Shown one piece after another: positions 51,949 to 60,123 of a DNA stretch of 64,000 bases. The DNA lies in contig NC_008531.1 in NCBI RefSeq assembly GCF_000014445.1, forward strand, positions 403,001-467,000, given 5' to 3'. Numbering within the stretch: position 1 is the stretch's first letter; the number at the start of each line of letters is the position of its first letter. The notes below the pieces were generated by a model. The model had not been told where the DNA came from and did not search any database. It was given only the letters and a program-made list of their open reading frames with translations. The DNA is from Leuconostoc mesenteroides subsp. mesenteroides ATCC 8293. GTDB taxonomy: Bacteria > Bacillota > Bacilli > Lactobacillales > Lactobacillaceae. The position numbers and the translations under genes are program-made.

Positions 51949-52525
51949 TTTTGATATTTTTGAAGACAAAACGTTAAATGGTCGAATGGAAAAAATAAGA
52001 ACGATTATTGATCCAAAGTTTGAAGAGTTTGCGTCGATTGCGTTGCCTATATTGAATACAAATGGGCAAGAATGGTATGCGCATGTAGCTAAGCATTTAC
52101 GAAGAACAACTTATGCGCCGGATAATACATGGGTAGCCTTTGCGCCAAATAAGCGCGGTTATAAAATGTTACCACATTTTGAATTAGGCATTTGGGAAGA
52201 TAATGTTTATTTTTATCTTGCTGTTGAAGAGAATATGAAACCTGATCAAACCAACGTAATCACTCAAAAATTGCGTGAGGTGAGCCCGTTAGTGAGAGAA
52301 TTACCAGATTCATACCGATTAAGTCAAGATCACATGGTAAACAAGACATACTCATTATTACAATATGACGATTCAATAGAACGTTATGAATCGGTTAAGC
52401 ATAGTGAGGTATTGATTGGAGTAGAAATAAAACGTGGTGATAAACTTTGGGATGGCGATGGCATTGTAGATACCTTGGTTCTAGCAATGAAAAATTTGTT
52501 ACCAATCTACGAAAAAATTAAATAA
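51932..52525 (+). CDS. DUF1054 (YktB-like) protein
   Basis: 197-residue soluble protein of the DUF1054 family found in Firmicutes: F-x-x-x-DFDIF start, ARPHFELGIW-type strand (here LPHFELGIWEDNVYFYLAV), and a conserved LWDGDGIVDTL near the end. No enzymatic role known. SD GGAGG (with AAAGAAG) lies inside the end of the BrkB-type gene, which it overlaps by 17 bases. Confidence 0.85.
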   Translation: MFRNSDFDIFEDKTLNGRMEKIRTIIDPKFEEFASIALPILNTNGQEWYAHVAKHLRRTTYAPDNTWVAFAPNKRGYKMLPHFELGIWEDNVYFYLAVEENMKPDQTNVITQKLREVSPLVRELPDSYRLSQDHMVNKTYSLLQYDDSIERYESVKHSEVLIGVEIKRGDKLWDGDGIVDTLVLAMKNLLPIYEKIK

Positions 52526-52570
52526 AAATAATGGCTAGACTTGAATATTAAGTCTAGCCATTATTTTTTT
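52526..52570. terminator. Bidirectional terminator between DUF1054 gene and antiporter
   Basis: AAATAATGGCTAGACTT / AAGTCTAGCCATTATTT, 17-base perfect stem with T-runs in both directions. It overlaps the end of the antiporter gene by two bases. Confidence 0.93.
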
Positions 52571-54656
52571 AAGAATTCATTGCTTCTATCTGGTTAATTT
52601 GTTGTAACTCTAGCGTTTGGGCTTCATTTATTTCATTGTATAGTACGGCTGCCAGTGTATTGGGAATAATGCCTGTCGAGCTGGCTTGTTGAATATAATT
52701 ATATTCAAATTGAAATGCTTGAATATATAAATCAGTGTTGATAGTTGGCGTTTCTTGATTATATTCACGTTTTATTAAATTAAAATAACGATCAAATCTT
52801 TGACGAACATAACTAATGTATTGGTGGTCATCAGTGTCATTCTCTAAACTATTACGTAAGAGATTATCAAAGTGCTGATTAACTTCACCAATGACGTCGT
52901 TATTTAATAGCAGTAATCCTTCATGAATATTTTGCCATTGTTGTGCACTACCTTGATGCTCTTTGGCCCATTTTTTACGACCCTTTAGCCGTTGTTTTTT
53001 CGTAATTTGGCCATTTCGGACGTGCCACTTTATATGACGATATCTTGCCTTTACATAGTGAAAAAATCTTTGTAGGGGGCTGTGTTGGAAAAAACTGCTG
53101 ATTTTGAGACGATTAAGAATTTTTTCATATGCATCAATTACTTCAGAACTGTATTTTTGTTCAACACTGTCACTGTGGAGATAATGAATAATAAAATCTT
53201 TCGTGTTGTTTAGCAAACTATTATATTTTTGAGAATTATAATTTCTTGTTGAATGGTTGTCGTTTAACCAGCCTTTTTGCGACTGTAATTGTATCATAAT
53301 TGCCTCTCGAACTGCTGGGTTTGCAGTAGTCTCAGAAACCTTTAATGAGGCATAGTCAACCATTTTGTTACGTGTGTTTTCAAGGTCAGCCTTGGTATAG
53401 GTGACCGCTTTCTTTGGTAGGGCGATAGGTAAAATAATTGCACTCATTAACATACTAATTAAGATAATCAAAGTGGCAACTACAATAAGTTCAGCACGAT
53501 AAGGGAAAGCATGATTGGCAATAGTTAACGGTAAAGAAAATGCCATGGCTAGCGTCATGGTCCCATGTACGCCACTGATGGCGAATATATGGGACAAAAA
53601 ACGATGTTGTTTGGGATTGCTGTGGCTGTCAAAGAAAGTGTTAGCCGACTGGTTGTCTTCGCGAAATGCCCAAATATATCGCACAGCATACATAGCAATA
53701 TAAATTAAGATGCTTAAACCTAATAGTTGCATGATTCCAACTAAGCCCATATGAATAATTTCTTGCCAAACAATCGGTAAAGAAATACCTAAAATAATGA
53801 AAACAATACTATTTAAGACATTCGATATTGATTCCCAAATAGTGTTGGAAGTCAGTTGTACTCGTGTCGATGTTAAGCGAAGCTTATTGGATTCCCAATT
53901 GTGCACAATACCAGTAGCAACCACGGCTAAGATACCGGAAGTACCAAATGATTCTGCTAAAAAGTAAACAATAAACGGGGTTAAGAGACTAATCGGAATG
54001 ATCGTTGTTTCTGGGCTAACGGTTCTGAAAGTAATATTGGTTCGGATAGTGACGAGTAGAAAACCAGCAATGACACCAATTAGCGCGCCATCAACTGCAA
54101 CAAACAAGAAGTGACCAATGCCTGCGATGAGAGAAAATTTTCCTTGTTCAAGCACGGATAGGGCTAAGTCTAATAAAACTAGTCCTGTTGCATCGTTGAA
54201 TAGTGATTCCAATTCAAGAGCCTCGCCCACACCATTGGGCATATCAACTGACGAGGTCATTGATTTGACGGCAACAGCATCGGTAGGCACAACAATTGCA
54301 GCTAGAGCAATTGCTAATGGTAATGTCCACTGTACTTCCACGCGATTAGCTATTAAGCCAACAACGATTGCGGTGGCCACAGCTAGGACTACTGATAGGA
54401 GAAAGATAATTGAAAAACGTTTTTTTATTTTAGAAAATGATTGTTTTTGTCCATCTAGAAACATTAACGGTGCAATAATCATTAGCATAAAAAACTCAGG
54501 TTCAAGTTCGAAATTTTGAAATATCGGTGTAAATGACAGGAAAATACCAACAATAATTAGGATGAATGGTTCCGGAATTTTGGGGAAGAATTGTTTAATT
54601 AGGTTAGTACCAATCACACCGATTAACAATAAAGCTAATGTATATAGTGCTGTCAT
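52569..54656 (-). CDS. Na+/H+ antiporter, CPA1 family
   Basis: 695 residues: about 12 membrane helices (1-410) with PTDAVAV and ESLFNDATGLVLL (the paired acidic residues of the ion site in CPA1 NhaP-type exchangers), followed by a long cytosolic tail of about 280 residues rich in charged helices. It exchanges Na+ or K+ for protons in pH and salt homeostasis. Minus-strand SD GGAGGA is close upstream of ATG. It lies 45 bases after the LacI-type gene on the same strand with no terminator seen between, so read-through from the regulator gene is possible. Confidence 0.9.
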   Translation of the reverse strand: MTALYTLALLLIGVIGTNLIKQFFPKIPEPFILIIVGIFLSFTPIFQNFELEPEFFMLMIIAPLMFLDGQKQSFSKIKKRFSIIFLLSVVLAVATAIVVGLIANRVEVQWTLPLAIALAAIVVPTDAVAVKSMTSSVDMPNGVGEALELESLFNDATGLVLLDLALSVLEQGKFSLIAGIGHFLFVAVDGALIGVIAGFLLVTIRTNITFRTVSPETTIIPISLLTPFIVYFLAESFGTSGILAVVATGIVHNWESNKLRLTSTRVQLTSNTIWESISNVLNSIVFIILGISLPIVWQEIIHMGLVGIMQLLGLSILIYIAMYAVRYIWAFREDNQSANTFFDSHSNPKQHRFLSHIFAISGVHGTMTLAMAFSLPLTIANHAFPYRAELIVVATLIILISMLMSAIILPIALPKKAVTYTKADLENTRNKMVDYASLKVSETTANPAVREAIMIQLQSQKGWLNDNHSTRNYNSQKYNSLLNNTKDFIIHYLHSDSVEQKYSSEVIDAYEKILNRLKISSFFQHSPLQRFFHYVKARYRHIKWHVRNGQITKKQRLKGRKKWAKEHQGSAQQWQNIHEGLLLLNNDVIGEVNQHFDNLLRNSLENDTDDHQYISYVRQRFDRYFNLIKREYNQETPTINTDLYIQAFQFEYNYIQQASSTGIIPNTLAAVLYNEINEAQTLELQQINQIEAMNS

Positions 54657-54701
54657 ATATCCTCCTTAAGAATGAAGTTTTAGTGGTTACAATAGTTCTA
54701 G

Positions 54702-55691
54702 TCAAAGAGATTCTCTCATTTGGATTGTTGACGGGATTCGAATTGTTTTGGACAAAGTGGTTTTATCATTCATAATCTGCATTAAGTTGGCTGCAGCCGT
54801 TCGACCTATTTCTTGGGGATTTTGTGATACAGAAGTAATTTCGGGTGAAATCATGTCAGCAAACATGTCATCATCATAACCAATTACACCAACATCATCA
54901 GGTATAGCAATATGATGTTTCTTTAAAAATCGAACAATTTCCCACAAGACTTGTCCATTGAGCGCATACAGCGCTTTTTTTGTGGGTGATTCAAGCATGG
55001 ATTGTAGTGTGTTTTGCCAGTCCTTATTGTCATCAATTTCGATTAGTTTAATTGTAATATTTGTGTTTTCAATACCAGTTTTTAGGCCATTGTAACGATT
55101 CATACGGCTAGACACACCGTTGATATGATTGGATAAAACAATAATTTCTTCGTAATTTTTTGATTTCATTAGATCTGCCACTTCTAGTGATTTTTGAAAA
55201 TTATCCGATACCACTGCTGGCCAAGTAAATGGTTCAGTATAACGATCAACTTGAACAACGGGGATATTTTCATCAATTAATAGTTGGTAGTGATCAGGTT
55301 GGTGAACCAATGGTTGTAAGATAATACCGTCGATCCTTTCGGTGACCATCTTTTCCAAATTACTATATTCACGTTCAATTGAATTGTCGCCGTCCATAAT
55401 CAAAACTTGATAGATTGTATTTTGAAAATAATCACTGATGCCTTTTAAAAGACGCGAGGTATACATATTGGAAATATCTGCTACAGAGATACCGATTAAC
55501 AGAGAGTTCTTGGCTTTTAAGGCTTGTGCTTGGCGACTAGGATGATAATCTAATTCAGCAATTGTTTCAGCAATACGTTCTTTTGTTGCTTCTGACATAT
55601 TATCAAATTTCCCGTTTAAAAAACGGGAAACAGTTGTCTTTGAAACCCTTGCCATTTCAGCTATAACGTTGATGGTCACTTTTTTACTCAT
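54702..55691 (-). CDS. LacI-family regulator of the divergent sugar-acid operon
   Basis: 329 residues: N-terminal LacI helix-turn-helix (TINVIAEMARVSKTTVSRFLNG) with hinge helix (PSRQAQALKAKNS), then the sugar-binding periplasmic-like domain ending with EIGRTAAANLM. ATG 55691 is the usual family start; an upstream in-frame ATG (55730) would extend into the divergent promoter. There is no SD, and a perfect TATAAT is placed so that +1 is the A of ATG 55691. Divergence from an operon of kgu-like genes, with an AAACCGGTTT palindrome at its promoter, makes this the likely repressor. Inducer unknown. Confidence 0.88.
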   Translation of the reverse strand: MSKKVTINVIAEMARVSKTTVSRFLNGKFDNMSEATKERIAETIAELDYHPSRQAQALKAKNSLLIGISVADISNMYTSRLLKGISDYFQNTIYQVLIMDGDNSIEREYSNLEKMVTERIDGIILQPLVHQPDHYQLLIDENIPVVQVDRYTEPFTWPAVVSDNFQKSLEVADLMKSKNYEEIIVLSNHINGVSSRMNRYNGLKTGIENTNITIKLIEIDDNKDWQNTLQSMLESPTKKALYALNGQVLWEIVRFLKKHHIAIPDDVGVIGYDDDMFADMISPEITSVSQNPQEIGRTAAANLMQIMNDKTTLSKTIRIPSTIQMRESL

Positions 55692-55697
55692 GAGAAC

Positions 55698-55703
55698 ATT
55701 ATA
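55698..55703 (-). promoter_or_regulatory. -10 of the LacI-type gene (leaderless)
   Basis: Minus-strand TATAAT, exactly seven bases before ATG 55691; the -35 is poor. Confidence 0.6.
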
Positions 55704-55723
55704 CGACAAATTAAAAAAAGGGG

Positions 55724-55751
55724 TTGACAAATATTTGGAAGCGTTTACAAT
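55724..55751 (+). promoter_or_regulatory. Promoter of the sugar-acid operon
   Basis: Perfect TTGACA (55724-55729), 16-base spacer, TACAAT (55746-55751); +1 near 55758. Confidence 0.8.
55735..55750 (+). promoter_or_regulatory. cre site inside the sugar-acid promoter
   Basis: TTGGAAGCGTTTACAA matches WTGNAARCGNWWWCAW at every position and covers the spacer and -10, predicting CcpA repression. Confidence 0.8.
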
Positions 55752-55758
55752 ATATCAT

Positions 55759-55772
55759 GTAAACCGGTTTCC
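55759..55772 (+). promoter_or_regulatory. LacI-type operator at the transcription start
   Basis: GTAAACCGGTTTCC with the perfect 10-base palindrome AAACCGGTTT, directly after +1; probable site of the adjacent LacI-family protein. Confidence 0.75.
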
Positions 55773-55810
55773 GAAAACGATACACGTAATAAAAATAAAG
55801 GGATGGAAAA

Positions 55811-56065
55811 ATGGAAAAAGAGCAGTTACATATTGATCCAGAAAAGTTTGCGTTACAATTTCTTGAATCTTTTAAACTAAATTTTGATGCTAAAAATCTT
55901 GAGGGTATGGCTAAACAACAACTTGCGGCCTATCTATCTGCTTACTTTCTAGTTGAAAAATTTAATAAAATTGAAGGCGAAAACTTTGATCGGTCACAAC
56001 CTAATCTATCAGATTTAGGATTTGACGAGTTATTGAAACATGTAACAGAACTAAACAAGTATTGA
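55811..56065 (+). CDS. Small unknown protein, first gene of the sugar-acid operon
   Basis: 84-residue acidic, mostly helical soluble protein without membrane segment or known motif. It begins after AAAGGGATGG (SD-like) and is followed after 10 bases by the epimerase-like gene. Being first in an operon with a strong promoter means it is probably made in quantity. It is too short for an enzyme of the pathway; a chaperone or regulatory subunit is possible but only guessed. Confidence 0.75.
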   Translation: MEKEQLHIDPEKFALQFLESFKLNFDAKNLEGMAKQQLAAYLSAYFLVEKFNKIEGENFDRSQPNLSDLGFDELLKHVTELNKY

Positions 56066-56075
56066 GGAGCGGATA

Positions 56076-56819
56076 ATGAGAAAAGAACAAATTGTTTTAA
56101 ATAATTTAGTATTCATGAATGATCATGAGAAGGGAATGCAACAACTTGAAATGTTAAAAAAAGCTGTGTCTTTCGGTGTCTCATCGGTTGAATTACGACG
56201 GGAGTACTTTGATGACATTGTTAAAGAAACTCCAGCCATTGCACAATATGCAGTTGATAACAAGTTGCGGTTATTTTATTCCGTACCAGATGAGGTATTT
56301 GTGAACCATCGTCTTAATCCAAAATTGGCACAATACTATAATGAAGCACAGGCGCTTGGCATTTATGCAATTAAATTTAATATTGGAGATTTCGAAACGT
56401 TATCTTCGGAAGATGTGTCTGAATTAAACCAATTATTAGCGCGCGGCATTCAAACAAATATTGAAAATGATCAAACCCAAGTTTCGGGAAAAATAAAAGC
56501 GATTGAAAAGTTTATGTCTGCTGTTACCGAAAATAATTTAGATATTCGCTATGTTTATGATATGGGTAATTGGCGTTATGTTGGTGAAGACGAAGTTGTG
56601 GCAGCTGAAAAACTAACACAGTATGTACGCTATATTCATGTTAAAGATGATCAAGGACACGGTGATAATTTGGTAACCGTACCGCTTAATGAAGGAGATA
56701 TTGCATGGCAATCAATTTTGAACATCTTGCCAAGCAACGTTCCCGTAGCGGTTGAATATCCAACAGTTAATGACAAAGTTATACAAGATGGCGTTCAGGC
56801 ACTCGCCATCTTTAATTAA
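56076..56819 (+). CDS. kguE: Sugar phosphate isomerase/epimerase-like TIM barrel (KguE-type)
   Basis: 247-residue protein of the xylose-isomerase-like TIM-barrel family. Likely metal ligands are among SVELR, NDQTQ, YDMGNW, HVKDD and VEYP, at the ends of barrel strands. In Pseudomonas 2-ketogluconate operons a protein of this family (KguE) accompanies the kinase and reductase, and its exact role there is also poorly defined. SD GAGGAG; 10 bases after the small protein gene. Symbol given by operon context, so moderate certainty. Confidence 0.68.
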   Translation: MRKEQIVLNNLVFMNDHEKGMQQLEMLKKAVSFGVSSVELRREYFDDIVKETPAIAQYAVDNKLRLFYSVPDEVFVNHRLNPKLAQYYNEAQALGIYAIKFNIGDFETLSSEDVSELNQLLARGIQTNIENDQTQVSGKIKAIEKFMSAVTENNLDIRYVYDMGNWRYVGEDEVVAAEKLTQYVRYIHVKDDQGHGDNLVTVPLNEGDIAWQSILNILPSNVPVAVEYPTVNDKVIQDGVQALAIFN

Positions 56820-56834
56820 AGGGGTGTAAGACTT

Positions 56835-58112
56835 ATGACTAATATAATTATTAGTATTTTGCTCTTACTAACATTCGTAGGCTTTATCTATTACATTGTT
56901 AAGGGTGGCAATTTAGTTATTGGTTTCTTTGTAATGGCGCTTCTCTGGTCTGTTATTGGGCTGGTACCTTTCGACCAAGTTGTTCAAAAGGTTATTGCAG
57001 AGCCAGCATTGAATTATGGACCAACAATTATTTACATTGTTTTTGGTTCTTGGTTTGGTCGTGTACTAGTTGATTCTGGTATAGCTGGATCCATTTCGGC
57101 GCAGACTGAAAGAGTTGGACGAAAAGCGCCTATTTTTGCAACGATATTAGTTGTGCTCGTCACAGCATTGATTTTCTCGTCGGCATACGGCGTTGGTTCG
57201 GTTATCGCCATTGGTGTTATATTAATTCCAATCTTGTTGTCGATTGGGGTCCCTAAAAAGGTCGCCATTCCAGCATTCACAATGGCTATTGGTGCGCCAA
57301 TGTACATTAACGTAGTCCTATTTAATCAAATAAAAGCGTTCTTCCCGTCAGTTAGTTTTTCGGGAAAATACTTGATTTTTGGATTAGCAGCCATGGGGGT
57401 TCAATTATTAGGCGTTATTGTCTTCATATTGCTTAATAGTAAAAGCATCAAAAATGGTGAAATTGAAACAATTGATGACAGTAAACAAGCAACCTTCCAG
57501 AAAACGCATCCAATTACATTTATCATCCCTGTTTTACCGGTGGCCTTGAATATGTTCTTCCATTGGGATGCTATTCCTGCTCTGTTATTGGCAACTATTA
57601 TTGCGTTGTTATTGACAGGGCAAATGAAATCTTATAAAGGATTAGTTGCTTTTATCAACAAAACAGTTTCACAAGCAATCAATGATATTTCTGGTTTGAT
57701 CATATTCTTGATGGCATTGGTTATGTTTGCCGGCGCAGCTACTATGAACGTGCCCCATTTTAAAAGCATGATTGAAGTTATTTTACCAAGTAGTCCATTG
57801 GTTTTGGCAATTGCCATTGGTATATTAGCACCATTGGCTTTGTTCCGCGGACCTTTGCATGTTTGGGGTGCCGGAGCGGCTACGGCGGCAGTTTTAGCTG
57901 CTACAGGTACTTTCCAACCAATATTTTTGCTACCACTTCTTTACACGGCAAGTATTATGGCAGTTTCCATTGATTTAACACAGTCATGGAATACATGGGC
58001 GCTAACTTATTCAAAGTTGGAAACAAAGGAATACTTAAAAATGGGCATACCAGTGATGTGGGTAGTATCGTTTGTGAACGAACTATTGGTTTATGGCTTT
58101 TTTGGACATTAA
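56835..58112 (+). CDS. GntP-like sugar-acid:proton symporter
   Basis: 425-residue membrane protein with 10-12 helices, of the ion-transporter superfamily that includes gluconate (GntP) and related carboxylate permeases; repeated glycine-rich segments (IVFGSWFGRVL, AYGVGSVIAIGVILIPI) occur in the first half. Operon position between KguE-like and KguK-like genes suggests uptake of 2-ketogluconate or a similar sugar acid. Pseudomonas uses an MFS permease (KguT) at this position, so this would be a non-orthologous replacement. Family call is tentative. Confidence 0.68.
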   Translation: MTNIIISILLLLTFVGFIYYIVKGGNLVIGFFVMALLWSVIGLVPFDQVVQKVIAEPALNYGPTIIYIVFGSWFGRVLVDSGIAGSISAQTERVGRKAPIFATILVVLVTALIFSSAYGVGSVIAIGVILIPILLSIGVPKKVAIPAFTMAIGAPMYINVVLFNQIKAFFPSVSFSGKYLIFGLAAMGVQLLGVIVFILLNSKSIKNGEIETIDDSKQATFQKTHPITFIIPVLPVALNMFFHWDAIPALLLATIIALLLTGQMKSYKGLVAFINKTVSQAINDISGLIIFLMALVMFAGAATMNVPHFKSMIEVILPSSPLVLAIAIGILAPLALFRGPLHVWGAGAATAAVLAATGTFQPIFLLPLLYTASIMAVSIDLTQSWNTWALTYSKLETKEYLKMGIPVMWVVSFVNELLVYGFFGH

Positions 58113-58133
58113 AAAGGAGTTAGGAGAAACAAG

Positions 58134-59096
58134 ATGAGTGAAATTTTAACATTAGGTGAACCGGTAGTGACGTTTGCTTCCACCGACTTAAATAAGGGTT
58201 TAGTTGATAGTATTAATTACTATAAATTTTTGGGTGGTGCTGAACTAAATGTCATGATCGGTGCTACTCGATTAGGTCATAACACGGAATACATTTCTCA
58301 GGTTGGTGCAGATCCGTTGGGTCAATTTACGATTAAGGAAATAGCGCGTTATAATGTTGGTAATCATTATATTGCTACAGATGAAGGCAATTGGACGGCG
58401 TTTCAGTTAAAAGAATTAGTTGATCAAGGAGATCCATCAACTTTTAATTTTCGCAGAAATTCAGCTGCGGCACACTTTGACAAATCGTTAATTGATCAAG
58501 TTGATTTTTCCGATGTAAAGATAGCCCATTTATCAGGGATTTTCCCCGCAATTTCGCTTCAAGCACGTGAAGCATTCCGTTATTTTGCTGAACAATTAAT
58601 TGATCATGGTATTAGAACAACATTTGATCCAAACTTACGCCCTGCTTTATGGGAGTCTAGAGAAGTGATGATTGAAACGATCAATGATTTAGCAAAATAT
58701 GGTGAAATTGTTTTACCTGGTATTGATGAAGGTGAAATCCTAATTGGATCAAGAGACCCAGAGACCATCGCCGATTTTTATCTGAATAATAGTGACCGCA
58801 CACAAACTGTCGTTGTCAAAATTGGTTCTGATGGAGCCTATGTCAAAAACAAGAGCGGTGAGAGTTACATTGTTAATGGGTTTAAGGTTGAAAAGGTCGT
58901 TGATACTGTTGGCGCAGGGGATGGATTTGCGCTTGGCTTGATTACCGGTTTGATTGAAGGATTGACCATGGCAGATGCTGTAAGACGGGGGAACGCTGTA
59001 GGTGCTCTACAAGTTCAAACACCGGGTGACAACGATGGGTACCCAACACAGGAAGAACTAGAAGCATTTTTGGCAGATAATAAGAAAGAGGCATAA
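58134..59096 (+). CDS. kguK: PfkB-family sugar-acid kinase (2-ketogluconate / KDG kinase type)
   Basis: 320-residue ribokinase-like enzyme: GGAELNVMIGATRLG at about 34-48 (substrate side), DPNLRPALW, and ATP/anion-hole motif DTVGAGDGFALG with catalytic Asp263. The family includes 2-dehydro-3-deoxygluconate kinase and KguK. The partner dehydrogenase and epimerase point to 2-ketogluconate, but KDG cannot be excluded; no KDPG aldolase gene is nearby, which argues against KDG. SD GGAG. Confidence 0.75.
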   Translation: MSEILTLGEPVVTFASTDLNKGLVDSINYYKFLGGAELNVMIGATRLGHNTEYISQVGADPLGQFTIKEIARYNVGNHYIATDEGNWTAFQLKELVDQGDPSTFNFRRNSAAAHFDKSLIDQVDFSDVKIAHLSGIFPAISLQAREAFRYFAEQLIDHGIRTTFDPNLRPALWESREVMIETINDLAKYGEIVLPGIDEGEILIGSRDPETIADFYLNNSDRTQTVVVKIGSDGAYVKNKSGESYIVNGFKVEKVVDTVGAGDGFALGLITGLIEGLTMADAVRRGNAVGALQVQTPGDNDGYPTQEELEAFLADNKKEA

Positions 59097-59097
59097 T

Positions 59098-60042
59098 ATG
59101 ACAAAACAAGTATTCTTACCAGATGATATTCCAGCAGTTGGGAAAAAGATTCTTGAAGAAGCAGGATTAGAAGTAGTTGTTGGTTCTGGTCGTGATCATG
59201 AAAAGATGAAGGCTGAAGGGGTAGAGGCAAGTGCTGTATTGATTGGTACACAAAAGTTTGATGCAGATATAATGGACGCTATGCCAAATTTAAAGGTTAT
59301 TGCACGTAACGGCGTTGGTTATGATGCTGTTGACGTGGATGCTGCAACCCAGCGCGGTATCTATGTTGTGAACACACCTAAAGCTTTATCAGGATCAGTT
59401 GCTGAAACGGCTGTCTCTGAGTTATTAGCTATCAGCAAGAACTTATATCAAGATTCAAAAGCAATTCATGATGATAATTGGAATTATCGAAAGGCACACC
59501 CAGGCCGTGATATTGAAGGAAAAACTGTTGGTATCTTAGGATTTGGTCGTATTGGTCAGCAAGTTGCTAAAAAATTAAGTGGGTTTGATGTTAAGGTCAT
59601 TGCCTTTGATCCCTTTGCCAAGGATGTGCCTGGTGTTGAATTGGTTGATCGTGAAACGATTTTTAAAACTGCCGACTATGTGATGGTCCATTTGCCGGCA
59701 TTACCTGAGACTCAGCATTCAATTGGCGCAGATGAGTTTAAGTTAATGAAAAATGACGCATTTCTAATTAATATGGCTCGTGGTTCTATTCTGGTTGAAT
59801 CTGACTTGGTCTTGGCTCTGAAATCGGGTGAGATAGCTGGTGCGGCTTTAGATGTTTTTGAAGAAGAGCCATTGCCTGTTACAAACCCATTAGTTGCATT
59901 GGAAAATGTTTTGCTCACACCACATATTGCTTCTAATACTGTTGAAACTAAGGCGCGTATGGCGGTTGATGCAACCAATGACATTGTTCGGGTATTATCT
60001 GGCAAGAACCCAGAATCAGCTGTGAATAAAATTGGTAAATAA
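59098..60042 (+). CDS. kguD: 2-hydroxyacid dehydrogenase, probable 2-ketogluconate-6-phosphate reductase
   Basis: 314-residue D-2-hydroxyacid dehydrogenase family protein: Rossmann motif GFGRIG at 148-153, catalytic R228 (in NMARGS), E257 (in EEEP) and H276 (in TPHIAS). KguD of pseudomonads belongs to this family and reduces 2-keto-6-phosphogluconate to 6-phosphogluconate with NAD(P)H. In a heterofermenter that product enters the phosphoketolase pathway directly, while the reduction re-oxidises a cofactor. One base after the kinase stop. A SerA-like activity is the alternative. Confidence 0.74.
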   Translation: MTKQVFLPDDIPAVGKKILEEAGLEVVVGSGRDHEKMKAEGVEASAVLIGTQKFDADIMDAMPNLKVIARNGVGYDAVDVDAATQRGIYVVNTPKALSGSVAETAVSELLAISKNLYQDSKAIHDDNWNYRKAHPGRDIEGKTVGILGFGRIGQQVAKKLSGFDVKVIAFDPFAKDVPGVELVDRETIFKTADYVMVHLPALPETQHSIGADEFKLMKNDAFLINMARGSILVESDLVLALKSGEIAGAALDVFEEEPLPVTNPLVALENVLLTPHIASNTVETKARMAVDATNDIVRVLSGKNPESAVNKIGK

Positions 60043-60046
60043 CTAG

Positions 60047-60074
60047 AAAAACGACTGATTAAAAGTCGTTTTTT
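60047..60074 (+). terminator. Terminator of the sugar-acid operon
   Basis: AAAACGACT / AGTCGTTTT stem, loop GATTAAA, six-T tail. Confidence 0.9.
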
Positions 60075-60123
60075 AATTTCAAGGTGTATAATGTAGCTAT
60101 TCTAATAGATTACAGGAGAAAAC

